From: JADJOY01 sp016713535 [NCBI: Deltaproteobacteria bacterium]
Lineage (GTDB): Bacteria; JADJOY01
Direction: 5' to 3'
Assembly: GCA_016713535.1 (NCBI GenBank)
Contig: JADJOY010000030.1
Location: 62,001-126,000 of the forward strand
DNA: 64,000 bases
This document shows, piece by piece, positions 1-11,503 of this stretch. The notes beneath the pieces are model-generated. The model had not been told where the DNA came from. It ran no database searches and worked only from the letters and a program-made list of their open reading frames with translations. Positions within the stretch are counted from its first letter, which is position 1, and the number at the start of each line of letters is the position of its first letter. The translations under genes were made by a program, and so were the position numbers.

Positions 1-1862
<1,862 letters not shown>

Positions 1863-2419
1863 GGAACTTCCTCGTGCGCCGCCGGGTCGCGACGAAATCG
1901 AGTCCCGGAAAACCGAATGATTCGGGAAGCCGGGCCTGGATAGGCTCGGGCCGATCGCAAAGCCCCGCACTGTAACGCGGGGCGCAAGTCGCGGCGACCC
2001 CTGGTGAAAAGGTCGGCCCTGCCCGCGAGGGGACTCGCGTGTCCGCGCGTCGCGGCGAGCCTGTGACGAGATCGATCCAGAGCGAAGCGCCGCGGGGGGA
2101 CGGAGCCCCCCGCGCTACGAAAGCCATCGTAGCGACGGGGGTTCCATCCCCCGTCGCCAGGCCCACGCGGCTGGAGCCCGCCGCTTCGTCGGCGGGAAGC
2201 CTCTCCGATCGAGCTCCGCGCGGGCGGGGGGCTGGAACGTGCTCGAGCGAAAAGCCACTCGGCCGGCTCGCGCCACGAGCGGACTCGCACCATGGCCGGT
2301 CGCGGCGCGACCGCACGAGCGAAGCGAGTGCCTCGGGGGCGGGACCCGCCGGGGCGGCGGCGAAGGATCGCCGCCCTCCAGCGGGCGGGGGGCTGGAACA
2401 GCCCCCCGAGAAACACCAG
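1863..2419. repeat. Repeat-filled spacer between polA and fusA
   Basis: No gene is seen here. The spacer holds several inverted repeats of the dispersed hairpin family. Arms 2091-2099 and 2106-2114 pair around loop ACGGAG. Arms 2113-2120 and 2127-2134 (CGCTACGA/TCGTAGCG) pair around AAGCCA. Arms 2133-2141 and 2148-2156 pair around TTCCAT. Arms 2177-2183 and 2190-2196 pair around CTTCGT. Arms 2356-2363 and 2368-2375 pair around AGGA and are followed by CTCCAG. All arms are fully complementary. The first three hairpins recur as a block at 22023-22088. Confidence 0.8.
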
Positions 2420-5097
2420 TCAGTCCGTCTCGTCCCAGTGGCGGCCGACGCCGGTGTCGACCACCAGCGGCACGGCGAGCTCGATCGCGTGGGTCATCTC
2501 GTGGACCACCATGTCGCGCACCGCGTCGAGCTTCGCCTCGTCGACCTCGAGGACCAGCTCGTCGTGGACCTGGAGCAACATGAGCTGCCCGGGGAACTCT
2601 TCGGTGAGGCGCCGGTCGATGGAGATCATCGCCTTCTTGATCAGGTCCGCCGCGGTTCCCTGGATCGGCGTGTTGAGCGCCATGCGCTCGGCCTGGGCGC
2701 GGTCGACCTGGCTGCCGCTCGTGAGGTCGCCGAGGCGGCGGCGCCGGCCCAGCAGCGTCTCGACGTAGCCCTTCTCGCGCGCGGTCGCGATCGTGGTGCC
2801 CTGGTACGCGGCCACCTCGGGGAAGCGCTCGGCGTAGCGAGCGAGATACCCTTGGCCTCGGTGCGAGTGATGCCGGTGGTCTGTGCGAGGCCGTGGGCGC
2901 CCTGGCCGAAGAGGATCCCGAAGTTCACCGCCTTGGCGATCCGGCGTTGCTCCTTGTCGACGCTCTCGACCGGCACGCCGAAGATCCCGGCCGCGGTCTG
3001 GGTGTGGACGTCGATCCCCGCCGCGAAAGCGTCCGCGAAGCCGCCCTTGCCACCCACCAGGTGGGCGAGCACCCGTAGCTCGACCTGCGAATAGTCGGCC
3101 GCCAGCAACAGCCGGCCCTCCGGCGCGCAGAACGCGTGACGGATCCGCCGCCCCTCCGGCGTGCGCACCGGGATGTTCTGGAGGTTGGGGTCGGACGAGG
3201 AGAGCCGGCCGGTCGCGGCGGTGGTCTGCGAATAGCTGGTGTGGATGCGGTGGGTCCGCGGGTTGACCAAGGACGGCAGCGGATCGACGTAGGTGTTCTT
3301 GAGCTTGATCAGCGAGCGGTAGTCGAGGATGGCCTGCGGCAGCGGGTGCTGGAGCGCGAGGTCCGAGAGCACGGCTTCGTCGGTGGACGGGCCGGTCTTG
3401 GTCTTCTTGAGCACCGGGAGCTGCAGCTTGTCGAACAGGATCTCGCGGAGCTGCGGCACCGAGCCGATCGAGAACTTGGTGCCGGCGGCCTTGTAGCAAG
3501 CCTGCTCGGCCTCGACGATGCGCCCGTCGAGCTCGGCGGAGAGCTGCTTCAGGCTCGCGAGGTCCACGGCGATGCCGTTGGACTCCATGCGGGTGAGCAC
3601 CCCGATGAGCGGCACCTCGAGGTCGCGATAGAGCGTGCCGAGCCCCTCGCTCTCGAGGCGCGGCGCGAGGCGCTTCTCGAGCAGCCAGGTGACGTGCGCG
3701 TCTTCGGCCGAATAGTCGCGCGCCTTGTCGATCGCCACGGCGGCGAACGTCTCCCCCTTCGCCACCGTCTCGGCGAACGAGATCATCTTGTGCTGGAGGT
3801 GGACGAGCGCCAGGTCGTCCAGACCGTGGGAGCGGCGATCGGGTGTCAGCAGGTAGTCGGCGAGCAGCGTGTCGCCGTCGATCCCGCGAACGTCGACGCC
3901 GTGGGTGGAGAAGACCTCGACGTCGTACTTGAGGTTCTGTCCGAACTTCCCCTTGCGGGGGTCCTCGAGGAACGGCTTCAGCACCTCGCGCACCCGCGGC
4001 CAGGGGAGCTGCGGCGGGCAGCCGAGGTAGTGGTGCGCGACCGGGACGTACCAGGCCACGTGGTCGTCGCAGCACAGCGAGATGCCGACCAGGCGCGCCT
4101 CCAGCGCACGCAGCGAGTCGGTCTCGGTGTCGACGGCGAAGCGCGGCGCCTTCTCGAGGGCGGCGCCGAGCTCGGCCAGGTCGTCCTCGCTCAGCACCAG
4201 CCGGTAGCGGCTGCGGTCGACCGACACCATCTCGCCGCCGAACTCGCGCAGGAACCCGCGGAACTCGAGCTCGGTGAAGAGCGGGCGGGCGCGATCGACC
4301 GGCGGCGGGAAGTGGAGCGCGAGCGAGTCGAGCGTCACGTCGATCGGTGTGTCGGTGCAGACCGTCGCGAGCTCGAGCGAGAGGTAAGCGTTGGCGCGGT
4401 CGGTCTCGAGCTTCTTGCGGGTGCCCGGCGGCTCGACCTTGTCGAGGTTGGCGTAGATGCCGTCCAGGCTGCCCCACTGGGCGAGGAGCGCCTTCACACC
4501 CTTCTCGCCGACCCCTTTGACGCCCGGGATGTTGTCGGACGTGTCGCCCCAGATCGCCAGGGCGTCCGGGACCTGCTCGGGGGCGCAGCCGAACTTCTCG
4601 AACACCTCGGGGCGGTGGATGCGCTTGTCCTTCATGGTGTCGAGCAGGCTCACGTGGTCGTTCACGAGCTGCATCAGGTCTTTGTCCGAGGACACGATCA
4701 CCACGTCGAGCTCGCCCTCGTGCCTCCGCGCCAGGGTCGCGATCACGTCGTCGGCCTCGTAGCGCGGAACCTCCAGGAACGGGATGTCGAAGGCCTCGGC
4801 GATGCGCGGGAAGTACGGAACCTGTGCGCGCAGGTCCTCGGGCATGTCGGGGCGGGTGCCCTTGTAGTTGGCGAAGCGCTCCTCGCGGTGAGTCTTGCCG
4901 GGCGGGTCCCAGGCGATGGCGAGGTGGTCGGGACGCTCGTCCTTGATCAGCTTGAGCAGCATGTTGGTGAAGCCGTAGAGGGCGTTGGTCGGCTGCCCTT
5001 TGCTGTTCTTCATGCCGCCGATGGCGAAGAAAGCCCGGAACGCGATGTTCGGTCCGTCGACGAGGTAGAGCGTGGGGCGCTTGGCTGAGCTGGTCAT
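2420..5097 (-). CDS. polA: DNA polymerase I, one frame break near 2850
   Basis: Repair and primer-removal polymerase. Residues 1-290 are the 5'-3' nuclease (LVDGPNIAFRAFF; ADDVIATLA). The 3'-5' proofreading domain keeps DTE, NLKYD and YSAED, so all DEDDy metal and tyrosine positions look intact. The polymerase domain has motif A (DYSQVELRVLAHL), motif B (RRIAKAVNFGILFGQ) and motif C (QVHDELVLEV). The reading frame changes once near 2850, between ITRTEAKG and YLARYAERFPEV; one missing base restores continuity, and both sides align to the family without loss. This is most likely an assembly indel. The start at 5097 gives MTSSAKRPTLYLVDGPN, matching the family N-terminus. Confidence 0.95.
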
Positions 5098-5391
5098 GGC
5101 GCCAGTGTGAACCAGCCCCCCCGCAGCGCCAACCGCGGGTGGTGGGTCCGTCTGGACGCGAAACGGCCTTCGAGTCGCGAGGGTCCGGGGGCCCGTCGGC
5201 GGGCACGGCTCGCCCACGTTCGATCCCGGTAGAGGGGAGGCTCGCCTGCGCTGCGGCTGCGCGACTGGGGCTCACGGCCCTCGGGACGGGAGGGGAGCGC
5301 AACCTGAGACGCGCCCTTCGACAGGCCCCCAGCCCCTCACGCCTCGCGAGGGTCAGCGCGAGCGTGACCCACCACCCAACCGCGACCCGCC

Positions 5392-5420
5392 TTGCAGGGA
5401 TTCCGCCGATTTGCGATACA
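5392..5420 (+). promoter_or_regulatory. Candidate sigma-70 promoter for the LuxR/GAF operon
   Basis: TTGCAG (5392-5397), a 17-bp spacer and GATACA (5415-5420) form a plausible -35/-10 pair about 60 bp before the regulator start at 5480. The surrounding 382-bp divergent gap (5098-5479) between polA and the regulator otherwise shows no gene or strong repeat. Assigned by eye only. Confidence 0.3.
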
Positions 5421-5479
5421 ACTGCGATCGGCGGTTCGGTCGTCGCCACGCCGATGCCGCCCCGCCCCGTCGCCACCCC

Positions 5480-6034
5480 ATGACCTTCGACGACGAAAGC
5501 CCGACGCTCGCCACCCGCGGTTCGGTGATCTTCCTGGTGGTGCTGTTCGTCCTGATCGGGGCCGACGTAATCGAGGACACCCACAAGGGCATCGAGTGGG
5601 GCCATCTCCTCCTCGAGCTGTCGATCGAGGCGGTGATCCTGGTAGGCATCGCCGCGCTGTGGAAGCGCATGCTCGCGATGCGCTCGCAGGCGGTCCACCT
5701 CGAGCAGGACCTGGCGCGGGCGCAGGACGAGGCCAAACATTGGCGAGCCGAGGCGCACACGTACCTTCAGGGGCTCGGCCAGGCGATCGACCATCAGTTC
5801 GAGCGCTGGAACCTGACCGCCGCGGAGCGCGAGATCGGGCTCTTCCTCCTCAAGGGCCTGAGCCACAAGGAGATCGCGAACATCCGCAAGACCAACGAGC
5901 AGACCGTGCGGCAGCAGTCGCTCTCGCTCTACCGCAAGTCCGGGCTGAACGGGCGCAACGACCTGTCGGCGTTCTTCCTCGAGGATCTGCTGCTGCCGTC
6001 CGCGCTCGCCGAGTCGTCGGATCGGGGTGCGTGA
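5480..6034 (+). CDS. Membrane-anchored LuxR-type HTH regulator
   Basis: A 185-residue protein. Residues about 13-33 and 45-65 are two hydrophobic membrane segments, followed by a charged coiled-coil-like stretch (QAVHLEQDLARAQDEAKHW). The C-terminal domain is LuxR/NarL-type: LTAAEREIGLFLLKGLSHKEIA, then a recognition helix TNEQTVRQQSLSLYRKSGL. It lacks a receiver domain, so it is not a normal response regulator. The start at 5480 puts membrane segment 1 right after a short charged N-terminus; an upstream ATG at 5411 is possible. The next gene begins directly after its stop, so both probably act together. DNA targets are unknown. Confidence 0.85.
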   Translation: MTFDDESPTLATRGSVIFLVVLFVLIGADVIEDTHKGIEWGHLLLELSIEAVILVGIAALWKRMLAMRSQAVHLEQDLARAQDEAKHWRAEAHTYLQGLGQAIDHQFERWNLTAAEREIGLFLLKGLSHKEIANIRKTNEQTVRQQSLSLYRKSGLNGRNDLSAFFLEDLLLPSALAESSDRGA

Positions 6035-7318
6035 GTGGCCGAGCGTAGCGGTCTGCCCGCCTACACGCTGGACGACGCCAAGCGCCTCGCGGGCGAGGTC
6101 GAGATGCTGCGCCGGGTCGGCGCGCTCATCGCCCGGCTCGAGGTCGACGAAGCGGAGCTCTTCCGCGACCTCGTCGCCGTGGTTCGGTCGCGCTTCCGCG
6201 CCGACCGCGTGACGCTGATCCTCGCCGAGCCCGAGTCGAGCGAGCTGCTCGTCATCGACGGCGACCGCCTCGGCGCCGGCGGCCAGCTCCCGGTGGCCCG
6301 GGTGCGCGCCGAGGACTCGCCGTTCGCGCAGGTGGTGCGCGGCAAGCGCTCGCTCCTGGTGTCGAACCGCAGCGACCTCGACCCGCTGCAGCCGATCGCT
6401 CGCTACCTCAAGGAAGAAGGCTCGAAGAGCGCGATCGCGGTGCCGCTGATCGCCGGCCGCGCGGCGATCGGCGCGCTCGTCCTCTCGGGCACGGTGGCGC
6501 TCGCGTACCAGACCGACGACGTCTCGACGCTCGAGCTCCTCGGCACGCTCATGGGCACGGTGGTGGAGAACGTGCGTTTGTTCGCGCGCGTGTCGAACGC
6601 GCGACGCGAGACCCAGGCCGTGTTCGACCACTTCGACGAGCCGATCGCGGTCGTCGACCCGCGCGGACGTGTGATCCGCGTGAACCGCGCCATGCGCGAC
6701 CTGGTGGGCGGCGACTACACGGACATCCTGGGGCGCTCGTGCACCGACGTCCTGGCGCAGACCGAGCTGCGCGGTGGAACGTGCGCCCACGAGCCGGTGA
6801 TCCGGACCGGGAAGGCGTCGGTGCGCGAGATCGCGCTCGAGAACGGCACCGTGCTCGAGGTGCGGATCGCGCCGCTCGAGACCCGCGACGGCAAGGTCGA
6901 GAAGGTCGTGCACGTGGTCCGCAACCTCACCCGTGACCGCGCCGCGGTGACGGAGGCGCTGAGGCTGCGGGCCGCGCTCGACGAGGTGAGCGACGGGGTG
7001 CTGTTCGTGGGCACGGACGGCGTGATCCGCGCGGCCAACGTGGCGATGGCGCGGCTCCTCGACGTCCTGATCGGCGAGCTGATCGGAAAGACGCTCGCCG
7101 AGTTCCTGGGCGGCCTCGGTGAGCCCGAGGCGGCGGCGAAGCTCTCGGCCCTCGACGCGGGCGGCGAGCCGCCGAGCTGGGACGGCACGCTCGCGGACGT
7201 GGGCGGGACGGCGATCGACTACACGGTGCGGCCACTCGAAGCGGACGATCGCCTCGACGGGCTCATCGTGGTCTTCCGGCCGGCGTCGTCGGAGCCCGTG
7301 CAGTCCGAGCTGGCCTGA
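6035..7318 (+). CDS. GAF-PAS-PAS sensor protein without a kinase domain
   Basis: A 427-residue cytoplasmic protein with GTG start immediately after the stop of the LuxR-type gene. Residues about 20-185 form a GAF domain (FRADRVTLILAEPESSELLV, then AIAVPLIAGRAAIGALVLSG). Residues about 195-305 are a PAS domain (VFDHFDEPIAVVDPRGRVIRVNRAM), and residues about 310-425 a second one (LDEVSDGVLFVGTDGVIRAANVAMARLLDV). No HisKA, HATPase, GGDEF or output domain follows. It may sense a small ligand or redox state and pass the signal by protein contact, plausibly to the membrane LuxR-type partner; that link is inferred from gene order. Confidence 0.85.
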   Translation: MAERSGLPAYTLDDAKRLAGEVEMLRRVGALIARLEVDEAELFRDLVAVVRSRFRADRVTLILAEPESSELLVIDGDRLGAGGQLPVARVRAEDSPFAQVVRGKRSLLVSNRSDLDPLQPIARYLKEEGSKSAIAVPLIAGRAAIGALVLSGTVALAYQTDDVSTLELLGTLMGTVVENVRLFARVSNARRETQAVFDHFDEPIAVVDPRGRVIRVNRAMRDLVGGDYTDILGRSCTDVLAQTELRGGTCAHEPVIRTGKASVREIALENGTVLEVRIAPLETRDGKVEKVVHVVRNLTRDRAAVTEALRLRAALDEVSDGVLFVGTDGVIRAANVAMARLLDVLIGELIGKTLAEFLGGLGEPEAAAKLSALDAGGEPPSWDGTLADVGGTAIDYTVRPLEADDRLDGLIVVFRPASSEPVQSELA

Positions 7319-7349
7319 GCCGAGCGGGCGCTGCGTGGAGAGGGGGCGG

Positions 7350-8477
7350 ATGTCGCGGCGCTGGCGAGCCTTGCTGGGCGCGTGTGCCGCGAGCGCCTTC
7401 TTCGCGAGCGCGGCGTGCGACTCGGGCGGCGGGTCCGGCGCGAGCAGCGCCGCGGACGCGCGCGCGCTCCATCAGCGGCTCTTCGTGATGGACATGCACC
7501 TCGACTCGATCCTCTTCACCACGCTCTACGGCACGGACTTCTCGCAGCCCCACCCACCCCCGCAGGGCGCCGAGTACTTCTTCAAGCCCCCGGCGGATCT
7601 GCCCGGGCTTCTCGAGGGTGGCACCGACGCGGTGTGGCTCGGGATCGTGGTGTTTCCGCTCTGCGAGCCGCAGCACTGCGTCGACGACGCGCGGAACACC
7701 ATGCGCACCGCGAGGCGCGTGATCGCGGACAACGGCGATCACATGCAGCTCGCGCTCACCAGCGCCGACATCGAGCGCATCCACCAAAGCGGCAAGATGC
7801 CCGCGCTGATGGGGCTCGAGGGCGCCCACGGCGTGGGGCCGGATGCCTCGAACGTGAACGTCCTCTACGAGGAAGGGCTGCGCTACATCGGCCTCGCGCA
7901 CTTCACGCCCAATGGCTACGCGGGCACCAACCTGCTCGCGGCGCTGCCGAACGGCGGGCTCACCGAGCGGGGCCAGGAGCTGATCCAGCGCATGAACCGG
8001 CTGGGGATGATCGTCGACCTGGCCCACACGCATCCGGACTCGATCCGCGACGCGCTCGCCATCAGCGAGGCGCCCATGATCGTGAGCCACACCGGCGTGC
8101 GCGGCGTTTACGACATCTTCCGCAACCTCTCGGACGACGATATGAAGGCGATCGCCGACAAGGGCGGCGCGATCGGCGTCTTCTTCGCCAGCCTGTGGCT
8201 CGCGCCCGGCAACGAGTCCACCGTCGACACCGTGATCGATCACATCGACCACGTCGTGAAGACCGTCGGCATCGACCACGTCGCCATCGGCTCCGACTTC
8301 GACGGCTTCGTGAAGCTCCCCGACGACCTACCGAGCGCCAAGTCGCTGCCCGTGCTCACCGAGCGGCTCGTCGCCCGCGGGTACAACGAAAAGCAGCTCG
8401 CCAAGCTCTACGGCCAGAACATGCTGCGAGTGTTCCGCGACGTCGAGCAGACCGCCGCGCGCCTGCGCGGAAGCTGA
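7350..8477 (+). CDS. Lipoprotein membrane dipeptidase (peptidase M19)
   Basis: Zinc dipeptidase of the renal-dipeptidase family. The start at 7350 follows GGAGAGGGGGCGG. A signal peptide with lipobox (FASAAC, Cys about residue 23) predicts a lipid-anchored envelope protein. Family signatures include the metal ligands in MDMHLDS, the bridging glutamate in LMGLEGAHG, and the histidines in LAHTHPDSI and IVSHTGVRG. The C-terminal HVAIGSDFDGF motif is also typical. Length, 375 residues, fits the family. Substrates are likely short peptides or D-amino-acid dipeptides. It follows the sensor pair by 31 bp and may be co-transcribed. Confidence 0.92.
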   Translation: MSRRWRALLGACAASAFFASAACDSGGGSGASSAADARALHQRLFVMDMHLDSILFTTLYGTDFSQPHPPPQGAEYFFKPPADLPGLLEGGTDAVWLGIVVFPLCEPQHCVDDARNTMRTARRVIADNGDHMQLALTSADIERIHQSGKMPALMGLEGAHGVGPDASNVNVLYEEGLRYIGLAHFTPNGYAGTNLLAALPNGGLTERGQELIQRMNRLGMIVDLAHTHPDSIRDALAISEAPMIVSHTGVRGVYDIFRNLSDDDMKAIADKGGAIGVFFASLWLAPGNESTVDTVIDHIDHVVKTVGIDHVAIGSDFDGFVKLPDDLPSAKSLPVLTERLVARGYNEKQLAKLYGQNMLRVFRDVEQTAARLRGS

Positions 8478-8480
8478 GCC

Positions 8481-9113
8481 GTGGCGACCTACTGCGCGCT
8501 CCACGTCCGGACGAGCGACCTGGCCCGGGTCGTGGCGGAGCTCCGCGAGTGGCTCGCGTCCGTTGCCGAGGCACCCGTCTCGGTCGAGTCCGAGCAGCCC
8601 TGGCCGCCGGTCTACGACCAGCTCTTCCGGACCGGCTCGACCGTCCCGAACCTGTTCGCGGCCGCGCCGCAGGGTGCCACCTGGATCGTCGCCCACTTCA
8701 ACTGCTTCTCGGACCTGGCCGAGCTCGCCAACCGCCTCTCGGAGCGGCTCGACACCCGGGTGATCGTCATCCATGCCCAGAGTGTCAGCGACGCCTACCT
8801 GCTGGCGGTCCACGAGAACGGTATCCCGCGGCGCGTGCTGGAGTATGGCGACCGGTTGACCCGGAACGAGGGGGCACCGTTCGAGTTCGAGGGCGAGATC
8901 TTCGGGGTCGACGACGACGAGCTCCCGCCCGAGGACGAGCTCACCGTGGGACACGCCGAAGTCCAGGAAATCTGTGCGCGCCTCGGCCTCTCGATCTGGG
9001 ACCAGCAGGAGGCGGTGGACCCGCCGGACCGCTGGACCGTGCTGCGTGTGTCCGACGACGCACGCGTCGCCCAGCCAGGATTCTTCGAGCGCCTGCGGCG
9101 GCTCCGACGCTGA
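8481..9113 (+). CDS. Unknown protein, 210 residues
   Basis: GTG start three bases after the dipeptidase stop, so likely in the same operon. The protein has no signal peptide or membrane segment. It looks soluble and alpha/beta: HVRTSDLARVVAELREWL, a central GATWIVAHFNCFSDLAELANRLSERL and a strand-helix DTRVIVIHAQSVSDAYLLAV. An acidic loop (GVDDDELPPEDEL) follows, and the C-terminus is basic (FFERLRRLRR). I do not recognise the family. Coding character is good: codon use matches neighbours and the frame is unbroken for its full length. Confidence 0.75.
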   Translation: MATYCALHVRTSDLARVVAELREWLASVAEAPVSVESEQPWPPVYDQLFRTGSTVPNLFAAAPQGATWIVAHFNCFSDLAELANRLSERLDTRVIVIHAQSVSDAYLLAVHENGIPRRVLEYGDRLTRNEGAPFEFEGEIFGVDDDELPPEDELTVGHAEVQEICARLGLSIWDQQEAVDPPDRWTVLRVSDDARVAQPGFFERLRRLRR

Positions 9114-9260
9114 TCCGAAGCTTCGTGCCATTCAGTGGTTCGATTGGCTCTCTGACACGGGACTGATTCCGGCAGCTGTTGCGTCAGGTCACGCGCTGCT
9201 CCGCTGCATCTCGACGCCTCCCGTCGGGTCCTCGGTCTTCTCGCCGCGCTCGACCCATGC

Positions 9261-9866
9261 GTGCTCCTCGAGCCGGCGAGCGTGGTCGCCGAGGCCTGGG
9301 CTCACGTCGAGCGGATCGGCGGTCGAGCCCGTTGGCAGCCCGAGCGCCTTCTGGTCACCGGAGCGGGCCCGATCGGCTTGCTTGCCGCGCTCCTCGGCAG
9401 GCAGCGCGGGCTCGAGACGCACGTGCTCGATCGCGTGACGAGCGGCCCGAAGCCGCGGTTGGTCGAGGCGCTGGGAGCCACCCACCACAGCGGCGCCATC
9501 GAGGAGGTGGGTCTCGTCGACGTGCTTTTCGCGTGCACCGGCGCCGCGTCGCTCGTGCTGCGCGCGACGCGGGCCACGCGGGCGAACGGCATCGTTTGCC
9601 TCACCGGGGTCTCGTCCGGCGGCCGCACGATTCCGGTCGATGCAGGCGCCCTGAATCGCGACCTGGTGCTCGAGAACAACCTGGTGTTCGGCTCGGTGAA
9701 TGCGAACCGCTCGCACTACGAGGCGGCCGCGCGCGCCCTCGCGAGCGCCGACCCGGACTGGCTGGACCGGCTGATCATGCGCCGCGTGCCGCTCGAGCGG
9801 TCGGCCGAAGCCCTCGAGCCGCGGCCTGACGATGTCAAGACGGTCCTCACCTTCATCGGGGAGTGA
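9261..9866 (+). pseudogene. Truncated glucose 1-dehydrogenase (cofactor-binding half)
   Basis: About 200 residues matching only the second half of medium-chain glucose dehydrogenases: VLLEPASVVAEAWAHVERIGG, the Rossmann motif LLVTGAGPIGLLAALLGRQRGLETHVLDR and VFGSVNANRSHYEAAARAL. The N-terminal GroES-like domain with the zinc ligands is absent. The 147 bp after the preceding gene hold no trace beyond a weak in-frame extension (LGLLAALDPCVLLEPAS). A protein made from this piece would bind NAD(P) but could not catalyse glucose oxidation. It is either a deletion remnant or an assembly collapse. Confidence 0.7.
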
Positions 9867-10071
9867 GCTCGGCGCCAAGAGCGCCCGCGGCAGCTCGGAC
9901 GCGGCGCTCGACCTCCATCCGGCACCTTCAAGCGATGGCGCCCGAGCCGCGATCCTCCGAGGCAACGCGTTTCCACGATCTCCACTTCGAAGCTTCTCGA
10001 ACGGAGACCCACCGAGCGATGCGGTGGAGCTCGGGTTGGAATCCCGAGCTCCACCTGGAGTGCGCGTCGCG

Positions 10072-10803
10072 TCAGTGCGTCGGTGGAGGCGCGGGTGCGG
10101 ACGGTGTCTCTGCCTTCGGAGCGGGTGCGGTGCCCGGAGCGGTGGAGGGCGTGCCCGCAGTCCCTTCGATCACACCGCACGCGATGCGCGCGCCGGCGTT
10201 GCCGCTCGGTTGGGTGGTGAAGTCGTCCTTGTTCTCGTGAACGATCACGGCTTTGCCGATGACCGAGGCGTCGCCCTCGAGCTCGATCATCGAGTCGATA
10301 CGGTCGGCGTCAGCCTTGCCCGATGCGTCGGCTTCCAGGTTGCCGAGATCGCCGACGTGCCGATGGGAGGGCTCGGCGTCGGGCGCGCCGTGAGGCGAGC
10401 CGTGCGGTGCGAAGTGACCGCCTGCGGAGGAGGCGTCGGGCGCCGAGCAATCACCCTTCTCGTGGACGTGGAAGCCGTGGGCGCCCATCTCGAGGCCCTC
10501 GACGTGCACGACCACCCGGACCCCGCCTTCGGCGGGTGTGAACGTCACGGTACCGTGCGCTTGATTCCCTTGCGTTGGCGCGAGCTTCGCCTCGGCGCTC
10601 TTCGGTGTCGCCGCGGGCGCTGTCGCCTCGGCGGGCGTGGGAGCAGGCGGAGGTGATGGCGGCGTGACCGCGGCCCGAGGGGCGGTCGGCGCGGACGCCT
10701 GGGGCGACGGCGTCGAGCTCTCGCCCTGGTTGCATCCGAACACCAGCGCCAGCGCACACACGAACGTCGTCGGGATGACGGGCCAAGCGGTTCTCGTTCG
10801 CAT
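10072..10803 (-). CDS. sodC: Cu/Zn superoxide dismutase lipoprotein
   Basis: Dismutates superoxide in the envelope. The start at 10803 has AGGAGAG six bases upstream. The 243-residue product has a lipoprotein signal (FVCALALVFGC) and a Pro/Ala-rich linker (residues about 35-75). The SOD domain follows: copper ligands in GFHVHEKGDC, zinc/copper histidines in GGHFAPHGSPHG and HRHVGDLGN, a C-terminal copper ligand in VIVHENKDD, and the disulfide cysteine in ARIACGVI. A second Ala/Pro-rich tail ends in PPPTH. Linker plus tail suggest display from the membrane. The gene stands alone. Confidence 0.93.
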   Translation of the reverse strand: MRTRTAWPVIPTTFVCALALVFGCNQGESSTPSPQASAPTAPRAAVTPPSPPPAPTPAEATAPAATPKSAEAKLAPTQGNQAHGTVTFTPAEGGVRVVVHVEGLEMGAHGFHVHEKGDCSAPDASSAGGHFAPHGSPHGAPDAEPSHRHVGDLGNLEADASGKADADRIDSMIELEGDASVIGKAVIVHENKDDFTTQPSGNAGARIACGVIEGTAGTPSTAPGTAPAPKAETPSAPAPPPTH

Positions 10804-11282
10804 CGTTTCTCTCCTGACGTCTGACGCGTCCGGTCGACCACCGCGTCGGTTGGTGGGATGCCTCGTCGGCCGGCGAACGAGTCGATCGGATCGATCGGCG
10901 AGCACTGACATGTTGGATCCATCTCGAACGCGTGCGGCGGCGAGCGCCGCGATCTCGGTGGGGCCGACGGAGCCGCTCGTCGCAAGGGACACGACGGAGC
11001 TTCACGCATAGCTAACCGCGGGACTTCGTCTCTGCCGACGGCGCGCCACTCGAGGCGCGGTCGCTCGCAGGCCCGAGACCGCGCTTCCGCGCCACGATCA
11101 CGCCGTTTCTCACGGCCTTTTCGTACGCTGGCGGTGCGCGGGCCGACCCGCGGCGGGCTCAGCAATCAGGGCAGGCCGGGCACGCTAAATGGGCCACCAC
11201 GATTTGGATCGCCCTTGCGCCGAACGGGCTGGAGGGCGGCGCTTCGTCGCCGCCGAAGCCGATGGGACGCCGAGACCGGTCG
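10804..11282. other. Spacer upstream of sodC with one CTTCGT hairpin
   Basis: Nothing convincing is encoded here. It contains one hairpin of the dispersed family: arms 11235-11241 (GGCGGCG) and 11248-11254 (CGCCGCC) around CTTCGT, preceded by CTGGAGG. Confidence 0.6.
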
Positions 11283-11483
11283 CTACGAATCGTGACGTTG
11301 CATATAGGTCCGTGCCGTGGTGGGGCGCCCAGCCTCGCGAGGGATCCCGAGGTCGGTGACCGGTTTGCTGCCGAAGAGCACCACGCTGACCAGGTCGTCG
11401 GCGAACGCCGCGCGCGCCTGTTCGACGAACCCGTCGAGGATCGCCGTGGCGGGCGCCGTGCGCGGGCGTGTGGGATCCGACAT
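11283..11483 (-). pseudogene. Nucleotidyltransferase-like N-terminal fragment
   Basis: A 66-codon open frame whose first 40 residues (ILDGFVEQARAAFADDLVSVVLFGS) match the start of MNT/pol-beta-type nucleotidyltransferase domains. The family continues GSxARG..D.D with catalytic aspartates. Here the match ends at VVLFGSK and unrelated residues run to a stop, so the active site is missing. Likely a degraded antitoxin- or minor-nucleotidyltransferase-like gene. Confidence 0.45.
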
Positions 11484-11503
11484 GGGGCCGTTCGGTCCTG
11501 CGC

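Noticed and set aside
5218-5235. tRNA T-loop-like GTTCGATCCC
   Set aside because: The flanking bases do not form a T-stem, and no acceptor or anticodon arms can be drawn.
5139-5483. 114-codon frame in the polA/LuxR divergent gap
   Set aside because: Biased, motif-free composition, and it overlaps the likely promoter of the regulator.
2420-6913. 1,497-codon minus-strand open frame extending beyond polA
   Set aside because: Only its last part is real polA sequence after a frame break; the rest is a shadow of polA, the LuxR-type gene and the GAF/PAS gene.
10545-11165. Minus-strand frame reading upstream into sodC
   Set aside because: Arg-rich low-complexity translation in a frame different from SodC; no ribosome-binding site or family match.
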